The notes below the pieces were generated by a model. It was not told where the DNA came from. It made no database searches and saw only the letters and a list, made by a program, of their open reading frames with translations. Positions 34,236 to 44,789 of a stretch of 64,000 nt of DNA are shown here, one piece after another. Source of the stretch: Chinchilla lanigera (taxonomy: Eukaryota; Chordata; Mammalia; Rodentia; Chinchillidae); assembly GCF_000276665.1 (NCBI RefSeq), contig NW_004955470.1, forward strand, positions 2,348,766-2,412,765, in the 5' to 3' direction. The position numbers and the translations under genes are program-made. Numbering within the stretch: position 1 is the first letter of the stretch; each line of letters starts with the position of its first letter.

Positions 34236-34655
34236 TCTGAGGCACATAAAAATTATATATATTTATGGGGTGTAACATTTTGTTTTAAAATATGAAAACA
34301 CTGTGGAATGACTCAGTTGAGCTAATTAACATATGTATGACCTCAAGTACTTTTGTGTGTGTGGTGAGAACACTTAAAATCTACTTGCTAAAGTTTTCAA
34401 AACAGAAGATGTTATTTACCACAGCCACCCTACTGAATAGTAGATCTCCTGAATTTATTCCCCTTAGCTAACTGAAAGTTTGTGTCCTTTGACCGACATT
34501 TCTCTAACCCTCTTCCCCAGGCCCGGGCCTCACCCTTGGCAATCACTGCTTTACATTCCTAGGTTCTATAAGTTGAACTTTTTAAACTATCATCATGTGA
34601 TGTTTGTCTTTGTGTGCTTGGCTTATGTCACTCAGCACAATGTCCCCCAGCGCCT
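34236..34655 (-). mobile_element. L1 (L1MA/MB-type) 3'UTR fragment
   Basis: The plus strand reads the antisense 3'UTR of an old mammalian L1: 'tttatggggtgtaacattttgttttaaaatatg', 'actgtggaatgactcagttgagctaattaacatatgtatgacctca', 'tggtgagaacacttaaaatctact', 'atagtagatctcctgaatttattcc', 'ctggcttatgtcac' and 'cagcacaatgtccccca'. This landmark order is highly characteristic. No ORF2 is present. Confidence 0.85.
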
Positions 34656-37600
34656 GGGCCTCCTGCTGCCTCTGTGGTGGTTCCGGGCGGGAAGGCTTGC
34701 TTCCTCCTATGGGCCTAGGGTACAGTTTTGGAGCTGCGCCCCATACACGTGTTGGAGTCTGAGCACCAAGCAAAAGCTCTGTTACACCCAGGGAGTCGTC
34801 CTCTTGGCGAGGACACTAGCACCCACCTCAGGGTACTCCATGTAAAATGGCTTTGGGCCAGTCCCTGGCTCAAGCAGGCTCAGAAGTAGAAACTGGGCCT
34901 CAGTCTGATATAACAGCACAGGCAGTCGGGGTCTGGGCCCAGCTAAGGATGGACCACATTCCAACAGAGGGCGCCATGAGGCTGCCAGGGTGGGCTAGAA
35001 GGCCGAAATAGTATGGCCATGCTCAGGCCAAGGGCCCCAGTTTCCTGTGGACAGCTTGGGTGTGCAGGCGGAGGTGAGGAGACCAGGCCCGGGTCTTTTT
35101 CAGAGTGAGCAGAGAGGTATACATAGAGCGTGCGCTGTGCTTGGAGTGTTCTTACTGAATGTGTGAGTTGATGTGGTACTAGTCTTGTCTTTGAAGAAAC
35201 TTTCTAAGAATATTTTTCAAGAAATCAATTTCAACGCTTTACTGTTGTGGCCGTCTGTTGGCAACCAAAACAGCCAACTGAATTCTGTGCAAAACCCTAC
35301 ACAAAGGAACTTAGGTAAAGTCATCTGGAGATCATAGAACAGCAACAAGCCTTTGATGCCAGGCTCATTCGTTCTTCCCGAAGACTTGGACCTATTGTCT
35401 CTAAACGTCATGCATAGACCTTCTTGTCACCTTATCCGCAGCTAAAGATCCTCTATGAGCCAGAGGACAGTGGTCTTGTCTGAATTGCAACTGTAAACAT
35501 CTAATTTTAAACTCAGTAGAGATGCTCGAAGATGTACAAGGTGCTAAACGATCAAGGAAAAGACATTCTTTGGACAATGTGCTGTTTAGACCCTTCTCAG
35601 ACTCATAAGGGTCCAAATCTGTCAATCTGAAGTCCCGATTTCTCTCCTGTTCACTGTCCCCCTTGACAGTGTACTTTGGCCAAAATAAATTCTTGTCTTT
35701 TCTGCATTCTTTTTATTGGTAAATGCCCTTCCCAGCCCTCTCCACCATACACCATCTCGCACAGCATTTCCTAATTTATACACCAACTTGTTTCAAAACG
35801 TAATTAAGTGATAATAATAATACAATTACTCATAACAACATTTACTGGCTGTTGGCACTGGTCAGGAACACTGAATACATATTTTCTCATTTGACTCTCC
35901 ATAAACCTTTGTGGCCAATGAACTAATATATGTTAAATCATGTTGGAAATTCCATTTAATAGTAGCAATATTATTATTATTAATGTCGATACTTCTGAGT
36001 AAGAAATACATATGATAATATGTGAGTAAAAACGTGGGAGCTTGATGGCACCCAGGATAGCATGCGTATTGTATTACGCTGTAGTGACATCTCCGTCTGA
36101 CACCAGAGGCTGTGAGTGCTTGGGAGCTGAGTGGCATCTCCCAGTCCCAGCCCCCTGGCCTCAGCTCTTCTGAGAACTCACTGGTGGCTTCCCACAGCCT
36201 TGATGAGCAGATGAAATGATTTCATTAATAGCAGCTGTTTGTATGCTGGGTCACTTCTCAGGCGCTTAAAAATAGTTCTCTTAGCAGCAAATGGTTTTTC
36301 CCCACATTATTTACTGTGTTTACAAAAATGTACCTTGTACTGAGAAACCTGGGCGCACTTTCCCTGTACTGTGACTGGCTTCAGAACAAGGCTGTGACCG
36401 TGCTGGGCCCCCGAGCCGAAGGAGGAAGCCCTGCGCTCTGCTCTGCTTCCCTCTCCCTGCAGCGCCTGGCAGCTCTCCTGTTCAGCTGCTGAATACGCAC
36501 TCATATTCATTCCTGCCAGGCTGGAGGAAATGGGAAGCTCCAGGAGCAGCTAGTGCCTGCACATGGGTCCAAAGTCAACATGCCCGGTGGCATTTCATGC
36601 CTGTGAAGGGAAAAGCTGTTGTTAGCGCCCGTAGTTCACAGAAACGAAAATGATAGAGGCTTCTGTTTTTAGACAGTGAGCAGCAGAACTTGAAAGGATC
36701 CACAGAAATCATTTCACTTCACTTCACTCAGTACCTCCCTGGCTCCTGTGGCCCCCAGGGAACCCCTGGGTGTCTGCTCTCACCCTGTGGTAACGAGATG
36801 TCTGTCCCTGTGTCTCCCCTTCACTGTTGCTTTTGCATTGCTGACTTGCAAGAGGCTGCAATCACTCAGTTTTGCTTTATTCTCTGACGGCCCTTTGCCC
36901 TGCCCTAGTCCTCAAGGCACAGGCAGATGGAGTCAGCCTCGGGCACTTTGGTGACAGACGTCCTTTACGATGTCACACCTGGCCTTGGGACTTGTCTTCT
37001 GCCGTCCCCACCTCCACCCCATGTCATAGCATCGTAAGTATTGGCTGTGCACACATTCCTGGAGCCACCAGAGTGGCTCAATTTCTTCTCCTTCATCTCT
37101 CTTCTTTCCTCCTATCCCTTTCCTTTTTCCTTATATTTTCATTATAATCTCTTCTTATTAACCTCCTCATTGTCTGCATGTGTGGTACCCACTGGGGTCA
37201 ATCTGAAGAAGCCAGCTGGTCACATCTCGGCGTGGAACTGGGAGATGCTGGTGGCACTGACTTCCTGCGGCTGACGGTACCTGCAAAGGTCTCCCGGCTG
37301 CCACTGTTGCCTCTTAGCTCTTGGTCAGAATTCATTCCCTTAGTCGGCAAGAAGTGGCATCATTCCTCCCTGCAGACACCCCGGGGAAATCTCTCCTGCA
37401 CTGGAGCACCCCGTCTGGCTCGCTGAGTCTAGCTGCTTTACAAGTGAGCAAGTGCCTTTCACCCCAGCTGCACAGGTCAGTCTCTCACCTGGCGTCAGGC
37501 AGACCCTGTCCTGGTGTGCTGCGGGACCCTCCTGTTACACAAATTGCAAGGACAGTCGGCCCCAGAGGCTCTTCTGTTTTTTCTGGGCCAGAAGGCTGCA

Positions 37601-37980
37601 ATCCTGAAATGTCCTCTCTTCTCAGTTTGGGATGTCACAAGGCAGTAGTGAGGTGTTTGAGAAAGGACCAACCTTAGCTAATGGAGGCAGAGAACCTACA
37701 GCTTATGTTTTTAAGGAAAAAAAGAAACACTCGTGTGTACAAGGGAAAAGACTAAATTGAAGTCTATTAAGGCAAAAAAAAAAAAAAAATCAGAAAAGTA
37801 TGCGGTGCTCCAGTCCCCTCCCCATTTCCTGTGTCCATTGAGAAAGAAACACTAGGCCTGGTTGTCCCTCAGGCGGGGCATGTGACCACAGGCATTCCAG
37901 CTTCCCACGAGCGTGTTCAAGGCTATGGTCTCATATGGAAATGTGTGCTTTTAGGACTAAGGTTCAAGTAAGATGTTCAA
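34656..37980. other. No gene supported; unique-looking DNA
   Basis: 3.3 kb up to the assembly gap. It contains one MIR fragment (35810-35940) and an A-run at 37773-37789. The 36300-36560 part is compositionally mixed and free of recognised repeats. No coding family is recognised. Confidence 0.35.
35810..35940 (-). mobile_element. MIR SINE fragment
   Basis: Antisense MIR landmarks: 'aataataatacaatta', 'aacatttactggctgttggcactggtcaggaacactga', 'ttttctcatttgactctccataaac' (equivalent to 'tctcatttaatcctcac'), and 'gtggccaatgaac'. Ancient and diverged. Confidence 0.6.
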
Positions 37981-38210
37981 NNNNNNNNNNNNNNNNNNNN
38001 NNNNNNNNNNNNNNNNNNNNNNNNNNNNNNNNNNNNNNNNNNNNNNNNNNNNNNNNNNNNNNNNNNNNNNNNNNNNNNNNNNNNNNNNNNNNNNNNNNNN
38101 NNNNNNNNNNNNNNNNNNNNNNNNNNNNNNNNNNNNNNNNNNNNNNNNNNNNNNNNNNNNNNNNNNNNNNNNNNNNNNNNNNNNNNNNNNNNNNNNNNNN
38201 NNNNNNNNNN
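37981..38210. other. Assembly gap (230 N)
   Basis: A run of 230 undetermined bases. Reading frames spanning it (for example 37935-38219) are meaningless. Confidence 0.99.
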
Positions 38211-39389
38211 ATAGTGTAAAGAACTTTCTTTCCTCTTTGTCATTAGCTCTGAACTTTGTGCCATGTTTCTAGGATGTTTGCAGTGACTGCATTGCCTTAC
38301 CCAGTGTCTCCTTTGAGTCTGCTGGCAATGCCATAGAGAGGAGCTGTCATCTTCTCCTTCACCAGCCAGGAATGGGGAGCATAAGGGAGCATGTAAAGGC
38401 AAGGGCTGGTGTTGGCCCAGGGAGCCTGAGGCCAGGTAGTGTTTAATCACCGCTAGTTCCTATCTGCACCTATGGTAGCAGGAGCCTGTGCATATTCCAG
38501 CAACTCTCATCACAGTCACCCCTGGGTGGGGACTATCACTGCCCCATTTGGCAGAAGGGACTCAGAAGCTTAGAGAAGGTGGGTTGCTGGCCTAGGGTTC
38601 CCAGGCCACGGTGGCGGAGCCAGGACGTGGCCTGGCCTGTGGCTGCAGGTGTCCCTTCTTCCTTCCAAGGCTGCTGCACCCCCTAGATGGGCTCTTCTCC
38701 CCCAGGATGTTGGATGCAGGCAAGACCGGCTCTACCTGTCTCCTGTTTTCACCCACTCCCCCCACTTCTGGGATGGGAATATTGATAACAAAAGTGGAGG
38801 CAAGTTGCTGAGAGGCTGGAAAGGGGAGGCCTGTGGCCTGAATGGTAGTGTTCTGATGGAGACCATGACAAAGCAGCCCTGAGAGGACTTAAATATACTA
38901 ATTGGCTTTTCCTGTTTACTTGTGAGTCTGTCCAAGACCTAGGCTCCATGTCTGGAGATGGGTGGTGGACTCATAGTAAGTGAACCTTTGTGAGTCACTT
39001 GATCCCTACTAAAGCCTGTGGTGGTGGATGAAGCTGGAAAGCCTCAAAGGATAACACAAGATCACAGCCAAGGACACCTGGATCCCACCTCACTAGATAA
39101 AGACTGTAGCCTCAGACATCTCACTCCTAGGTGGATTAGTTTAATGCCTTATGGGGAGAAATCCCTGAGTATTTCCACCTTTCTTGAGTACTCCCCTCCC
39201 TTCTTCTGATAACTAAATAAATATGGGCCACTCAGAGAAGATCTTGACCTTAATCCTGAGAGAACCTCAAATTTTGTGAGAAACTATGATCCTCCCGCAG
39301 CCCTGAAATCATTCCACTTATCTCTTTTTATTTAGCCTTTGCTGTACACTCGTTTGGGAGATTGTGGACCTGATTAGCCTGCAGTAACT
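38211..39389. other. No recognised gene; contains a MIR fragment
   Basis: Unique-looking apart from the MIR at 38535-38630. No coding family is recognised. Confidence 0.35.
38535..38630 (-). mobile_element. MIR SINE fragment
   Basis: 'atcactgccccatttggcagaagggactcagaagcttagagaaggtgggttgctggcctagggttcccaggcc' follows the antisense MIR core order (tatcattatccccattttacagatgaggaaactga...ggtcacacagc). Confidence 0.65.
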
Positions 39390-39758
39390 AAGGGATATTA
39401 TTAACCCAATAGTGTTACCCAAATCCATATGTTGAAATCCTAACCCATGAGATGATGACATAAAGATATGGGGCACTAAGTGGGGGGTGATTGGGTCATA
39501 AGTGTGGGTCCTTCATGAATGGAATTAGTGCCCTTCTAAAATAAGGTACTAGGTGATGCCTTTTGCCCCTTCTACCATGTGAGGACACTTTGAGAAAATG
39601 CCATCTATGAACCAGGGAATAAGCCCTTGACAGACAGCGAATATGCTCATGCCTTGATCTTGGACCTCTAGCATCCAGAACTGAAAGAAATAAATTTCTT
39701 TAGTTTATTCCCCAGGTGGTCTATGGTTCTTTGTCATAGCAGCCCAAATGGACAAGAC
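39390..39758 (+). mobile_element. MLT1-like MaLR solo LTR
   Basis: 'ccaaatccatatgttgaaatcctaaccc', 'gagatgatgacataaagatatggggc', 'ggtgattgggtcataagtg', 'tcatgaatggaattagtgcccttcta', 'ctaccatgtgaggacactttgagaaaatgccatctatgaaccag', 'gccttgatcttggacctctagcatccagaactgaaagaaataaatttct', and the end 'gcagcccaaatggacaagaca'. A sense solo LTR with a recognisable polyadenylation region (AATAAA near 39689). Confidence 0.88.
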
Positions 39759-40031
39759 AGGGAGAGATGGGGCCAATGGGCCAAGATAGGAGAAAGGACA
39801 CCATGGAAAGGGGAAGAGAAAGAACAGGAGAGATGGGAGTTACTCATGATCAATATCAAGATACACCAGCTATTTCAGAATCAAAGTAGCTACCAGGGTG
39901 GAGTGGAGGGAAGCCAGGTGGGTACCACTGGCCTCACCATATGCCTGGACTTTTTGGTGGACTTTGCTTTCTTATTTGCTTTTAAAAAACTGAGACATAA
40001 TTTACATACCCCCCAAAGGAAACCCATTGTA

Positions 40032-40080
40032 AGAGTAAAGTTCAGTGGGTTTCAACAAGAGTAAAGTTCAGTGGGTTTCA
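40032..40080. repeat. 26-bp tandem duplication
   Basis: The 23-base string from 40032 (agagtaaag...gtttca) recurs exactly at 40058-40080 with a 3-bp spacer 'aca'. It duplicates the L1 clause 'gttcagtggttttc'. Identity is perfect, which suggests a local slippage event more recent than the L1 itself. Confidence 0.95.
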
Positions 40081-40374
40081 TGCAGTTGCATAAGCAACAC
40101 CACAATCAAGATAGAAAACACTTCCTTCACCCGAAGGTTCCCGCATGGCCCTTTCTAGTAAAATCCCCCACAACACCTGACCACAGGCAGCCAACGTTCT
40201 GATTTGTATCACCAGGGAAGGCTTTGCCTCTTTCTGAGTTTCATGTACATGGAATTGTATAGCACACACTCTGTGCTGTTGGGTGGCTTTCATTTAGCAA
40301 GACACTCAAAAACCTATCCTCATTGCTGCGTCTGTTCTTGGTTGTTAGTTTTTTAGCACATGCTTAAAAATCTA

Positions 40375-40678
40375 TCCATACATAATGTTAAATGAAATAA
40401 ATCAGACTCACAAGCTTAACTATTTCATGATTCCTCTTCTATGAGAAACCAAAAGTTTAAACAATTTTTTTAAAAAGACCATATAAAGCAAGGAAATAGG
40501 TCTTTTGCAAATGGGAAAGAGATCTAGAGACAGAGGGAGCATCAGGAAAAGAGGAAAGGGGAAGGGGAATGAAAAGAATTAAGGTATGTTAAGTCCATGT
40601 CCCTAGTTCCCCATGTGAAGGTAAGCATTGTGTACTATAAACATTTACTAATAAAAATATATATCCACCTTTTGCCAG
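40375..40678 (+). mobile_element. L1 3' end nested in older L1
   Basis: Sense L1 end: 'taatgttaaatgaaataaatcagactcacaagctt' (the ORF2 end clause 'agtgaaataagccaatctcag'), a purine-rich tract at 40505-40580, then 'gtgtactataaacatttactaataaaaatat'. The same structure, minus the body, recurs at 33029-33118. It interrupts the antisense L1ME and so is younger. Confidence 0.7.
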
Positions 40679-41056
40679 TGGTTATTCACTTAGACAGTAG
40701 TGTTCCACTATGGGGTTACTCTATTATCTGTCTATCCATTCTCCTACTGAGGCACCTTGGGATTATTTCTTTGTTTTAGTTCCCCTTGTTATTGTGAGAA
40801 GGAGTATTTATCAGATGATCACTAGCAAGGTTTGGATGCTAATCTCTCCAGAACCTGGGACAGGCTGATAAGGTCAGGACACATGGGTGTGACCACAAGG
40901 TTTCTGACCGTCAGCTGCCTGGAACTGCAGTGGCTTGAACCCTGTTTCCCATCTAGGGCAGCTGGAGAAGGACTATGTCTTCATTATACCCCCGTATGTG
41001 TGTGCACCTATGGATAGGGACCAAACTCCCCTCCCGGCTAGTGGCCCTTGCTTCTC

Positions 41057-41431
41057 TGTTTTGGTTACTTTTCTCTTGTTGCTGAGACAAAATATCTGAT
41101 GTCCAAAACTAAGAAAGGAAAGGTTTACTTAGCTCACAGTTTGTGGAGGTTTTAGTCTGTACTTGGTGGCTCCAAGGCAGAGTGGCACATGGCAGAGGGC
41201 AACAGTTCATGGCAGTTGAAAACAGCAAAAGCAACAAGAGCAAAAAGGGAGGAGCAGGGGCAAGCAGCCTCCTTCCCTCCCTTACAATATATGCAAACTG
41301 TCCGCTCCAAGGCGGGTGTAGCACTCATATCCATAATTTCAACATTTGACCATGAATCAGTCATAAATTCTGGAAATCTGCTCCATGACTGCATGAGGTT
41401 TGGGGGGAACATCCAGACACAAACCATAACA
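41057..41431 (-). mobile_element. MaLR-type solo LTR
   Basis: 375-bp antisense LTR with terminal 'tgttttggtt' and 'accataaca'. Its landmarks 'cttgttgctgagacaaaatatctgatgtcc', 'aaaggtttacttagctcacagtttgtggaggttttagtc' and 'ggtggctccaaggcagagtggca' are shared with the LTR at 2204-2672. No internal region adjoins it: the sequence on its left is unique and the MaLR internal region at 42385 is in the opposite orientation. Confidence 0.8.
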
Positions 41432-41663
41432 TGCTCTTTGGCTCAGTGTCATGAGAACGAGGCTGTGGAGTGTGCTAGAACCTTCCTCAGCACAGGGCAC
41501 CTGAGGCCCTGAACGTTTGCTGCAGGAAACTAGAAAGATGGTATGTAGCCTGCTCGGTGGCTATCCAGGCTCTGAATGAGTGGGCAACCAACAGTACCCA
41601 GACAGATAGCAAGTGAGGGGCACACCAGATAGCTCTGTTGAAGCTCACAATTACATATTGTCT

Positions 41664-42180
41664 TTTTTAAATTTTTAAATTTTATTTTAAAGAGATAAAA
41701 ATGATACAGAATTTCAAAACAAGATGATAAGAAATTAACAATGGTTATTATACTGCATGTACTTATCTTCAAAGCAGTTGCTCAGATTACAAGACATAGG
41801 CATGCAAAATTGATCAAACAATATAAGCACTAACTGTTCCTTTCAATGAACTAATACAAATCAGTAGTACAATTATCTTAGCTGTCTTGTGTATATTACA
41901 TATATACATTTTTTTCCTTTCTTTTTTTCTCCTTTCCTCCATCCCAGTTGTTCTTTCCTTTTGAGCAGTTTTTTTTTTCCCTTTCACAATATCTATTGTA
42001 CATTTTAGATCTTATGTACTCATTCAGTTTCTTACACTAGGGAGACAATATGATGTTTATTCATGTGAGTCTGGTTTATTTCACTTATGAGTATGGTTTC
42101 TGGTTGCATTCATTTACCTAAAAAAGCCTTGAGTTTATCTTTCTTTATAGCTGAGCAGTACTCCATTGTACATATTTTCT
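41664..42180 (-). mobile_element. 5'-truncated L1 3' end
   Basis: T-rich start, then 'gatacagaatttcaaaacaagatgataagaaattaacaatggttattatactgc' (the shared 3'UTR module), a pyrimidine-rich tract (41915-41985, the antisense polypurine tract), and the ORF2 end 'ttcacttatgagtatggtttctggttgcattcattta' to 'gagcagtactccattgtac'. A possible 12-bp duplication, TACATATTGTCT (41652-41663) and TACATATTTTCT (42169-42180), brackets it, but the right copy could be L1 sequence. Confidence 0.75.
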
Positions 42181-42273
42181 CAGTGTCATAGATAGAAATG
42201 CCGAGGTTTGTATACATTACATAATTAATCTATGGATATATGTTAATGTCAGAGGCAGTCCCTGTTCCTTTGT

Positions 42274-42329
42274 CCTTCTCCTTCACCTCCTCCTGCTCCT
42301 CCTTCTTCTCCTCCTCCTCCTTCTTCTTC
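42274..42329. repeat. (CTC/CTT)n microsatellite
   Basis: An imperfect trinucleotide pyrimidine tract on the plus strand ('ccttctcc...cctcctgctcc...cttcttc'). Confidence 0.85.
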
Positions 42330-42384
42330 AATACTGTGTATCCACTTCCCATTCTCCTTTAAGTTGTGTGTGTTGTATATTTTT

Positions 42385-44223
42385 TCCTAGCAATGGGCAA
42401 GTGACTAATAGAAAAATTGCCAACAAAGAAATAAGGTCATTGCTGATCATGTTCTTCAGAAGCTTTTGGAACTGGTTTGGGGGAGGAGTTTAGAAAGGTT
42501 TGGAGAAGCTGGCTGAAGAAGCCCTAGAATACTAGAAGCTGAGCTTGATGGATAATTCTGTTTGGAGCTTAACAGACTGCTGATAAGAATGAAGGTAGTA
42601 AAGGCCAGGCTCATGAGGTTTCAGATGGGAAGGAAGACTATCAGAAGCTGGACTAGAGCCCATTTGTGTTTCATTCTGGCAAAGTATTTGTCTTCATTTT
42701 GTTCATGTCTTAAGACTCTGTGCGAGGTTGAATGTAAAGGTGGTGGACTAATCAGTCTGAGAAAATGTCAGGCAACCCTGTGTTCGGGCTGTAGTATGAA
42801 TATTTCTGGGTGCTTTTAGCTAGATTTATAGTGAGAATCAGGAGAAAGAGAGCCAAGAGATGTGAAAAGCCTGCAGTTACACCAGGGAGGAAGCTCCTGC
42901 TGGGGCCAAGGAGAGAGTGGTTGGTGAGAAGATTAGCATTAAAAAGAAACCACGTACTTTGTATCAGGACAATAGGAATTATGGCTTGAAGGCATCTCAG
43001 GAATTGGACAGATCCCACCTTTTGCAGAATCAATGTGTATAATAGGATAAACTCCTTTGATAGACTTTGATATGAGAAGAGAGCCCTAGGTGTCTAGCTT
43101 ATTCATGGTTGCCTAGGCCTAGAGAGGTATTTTCTGAGTGTCACCCGTACAGGGACTCAGCAGTTGATGCAGCCATGATCAAAGGGAACCAGGCTACAGC
43201 TCAACCTTAGCCATCATCTACATGGAGCTGGTTTTTCAGGGATACAGAATGCTAAAGTTGTAGGGTCACAGGGTTTTCACCCAGATTTCTTTCTTTCTTT
43301 TTTTTTTTAATCTGTAGAGGTTTATTTTACTGTATAAATTGTCATGTTTATTGAGAGAAAATAGTCTAAATAAGAGTTGCGTTTTACTCTTTTGTCTATG
43401 TTTGCTCTGTAAGTTAAGCTTTTTTGTACATGTGTGTACTACATAATGTTTACATTTCTTGTGTGGAGTTGGTACATGTACACAGCACATCCCAATTCCT
43501 TTCTTTTGTCCCTTCTCCTCCCTTCCTTCTCCCTCCACCTCTTGATCCGCTTCCCCTTTGAGAATGATCTCTCCCTACTTCCTATTACCTATCTTAATCT
43601 TGCTCTTTATTTTTACTCTAGGTTTCTCATGTGAAAGAAACAATGTGATATTTAAACTTGTATGTCTGAGTCACCTAGATTTCAAAGAAAGGCCTGGGAG
43701 GCCAGGCAATGTGCCCCTAAGGGCAGTGGGTAAAGCTGTGAGAGTGAAGCTGAAGGATCACTGGAGATCCCAGGATGCTGGAGATGCCAGGAGCATGGCT
43801 GCCCTGCTGAGGAAAGGCACAGGAAGTGACTGGGGGTACCCTAAGGGTAGCCACAGGGGCTATAGCAATGGGGCCACCTAAACTCTTCAAAGTTCATGTC
43901 TTACCACAACCTGACTTTGATGCTGAACATGGAACTCAGGATTTAATGTCTCCTCTGTTGTTTTTTTTTTGTCTCGCTTGGTTCCTCCCTTTGGGAAAAG
44001 GAATGTTTACTCTGGGCTATTTTATGTTGGAAATACTTGATTTTCTTTTTTATTTTTATAGAGGCTAACAGCTAAGAGTTTGTTTTGAGTCTCAGAGGAA
44101 ACTGTGGACTTGGACTTTTTAGCAATGCTGTAAGTGTTAAGACTTTGATAATTTCTTAGAGATGGACTAAATGCCTTGCTTGTAATGAGATGGGCATGGG
44201 CCTTTTGGTGACCAGGGGATAAA
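42385..44223 (+). mobile_element. ERVL-MaLR provirus internal region, L1-interrupted
   Basis: Sense MaLR internal sequence related to the minus-strand provirus at 1-2203: 'tcagaagcttttggaactggtttgg', 'agtttagaaaggtttgg', 'gtaaaggccaggctcatgagg', 'gcttttagctagatttatagtgagaatcagg'. After an L1 insertion (43290-43670) the 3' part resumes with 'ctagatttcaaagaaaggcctggg' and ends 'gaaactgtggacttggactttttagcaatgctgtaag', 'gggccttttggtgaccagggg', just before the LTR. No 5' LTR or primer binding site is present, so the element is 5'-truncated. All frames are broken. Confidence 0.78.
43277..43683 (-). mobile_element. L1 3' end nested in MaLR, with target-site duplication
   Basis: TCACCCAGATTTC (43277-43289) and TCACCTAGATTTC (43671-43683) form a 13-bp duplication with one mismatch around an antisense L1 3' end. 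A poly-T/CTTT tail (43288-43311), 3'UTR, a pyrimidine-rich tract (43500-43555), and the ORF2-proximal clause 'ctcatgtgaaagaaacaatgtgatattt' are present. The MaLR text reads across the duplication without loss. Confidence 0.85.
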
Positions 44224-44641
44224 TGCTGTGATTTAGATCTAAAATATTGCTCCAAAATCTCATGTTTTCAGAGGTGGGGTTTCTGGAAGGTGATTGGATC
44301 ATGGGAGTGTTATACTCATCAGTGGTTTAATCCATTGATGAGACTAGAGTTGAATGTGCTGTAAGGAGGTAGGCCCCAGTGAAAGAGGTGGGTCGCCGGT
44401 GGTGTGACCTGAAGGGATATATTCTTGTCCCTGGTTCCTCCTTCACTTGCTCTACTTCCTGGCTGCCATGGGGTAAGCAGCTGTCCCCCACCAAGCTCTT
44501 TCACTATGTTGTTTCTGCCTTGCATCCAACCAACCATGGACTGAATCCTCTGAAAACCATGAGCCAAAATAAACCTTAATTCTTTTAAGTTTAGGTGCTG
44601 GGTATTTTGTTCTATTAGTGACAATGCATATGGACTAATAA
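44224..44641 (+). mobile_element. MaLR LTR (3' LTR of plus-strand provirus)
   Basis: Starts 'tgctgtgatttagatctaaaatattgctccaaaatctcatg', continues 'gaggtggggtttctggaaggtgattggatcatggg', 'gaagggatatattcttgtccctggttcctcc', 'cttcctggctgccatgggg', 'ccatggactgaatcctctgaaaaccatgagccaaaataaacc', and ends 'gacaatgcatatggactaataa'. A polyadenylation signal AATAAA lies at 44568-44573. It directly abuts the internal region ending at 44223. It resembles the rodent ORR1/MT branch of MaLR, but the subfamily is not certain. Confidence 0.85.
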
Positions 44642-44789
44642 ATATTTCACATATGCTAGCAAGTAATGTAATACTGCAAGCCTGATAAATTTAGAAGTTT
44701 TCATACAGGAAGTGATGCCAGAGCAAAGTGTTGAAAAATCGAGCAGGCAGGATTAAGATCAATCCAGAGAGGGTATCTGGAAAAGAAAA

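Larger units (their letters stand above)
39975..40815 (-). mobile_element. Old L1 (L1ME-type), split by a second L1
   Basis: Two antisense blocks of one ancient L1 3' region, 39975 to about 40372 ('aaactgagacataatttacatacc', 'gtaaagttcagtgggtttcatgcagttgcataagcaacaccac', 'tgtacatggaattgtatagcaca') and about 40679-40815 ('tctgtctatccattctcctactgaggcaccttgggatta', 'cttgttattgtgagaaggag'), flank the plus-strand L1 at 40375-40678. The first block carries a 26-bp tandem duplication at 40032-40080. Confidence 0.75.

Noticed and set aside
37935..38450. Open frames spanning 37981-38210
   Set aside because: They consist of unknown residues from the run of N and carry no coding information.
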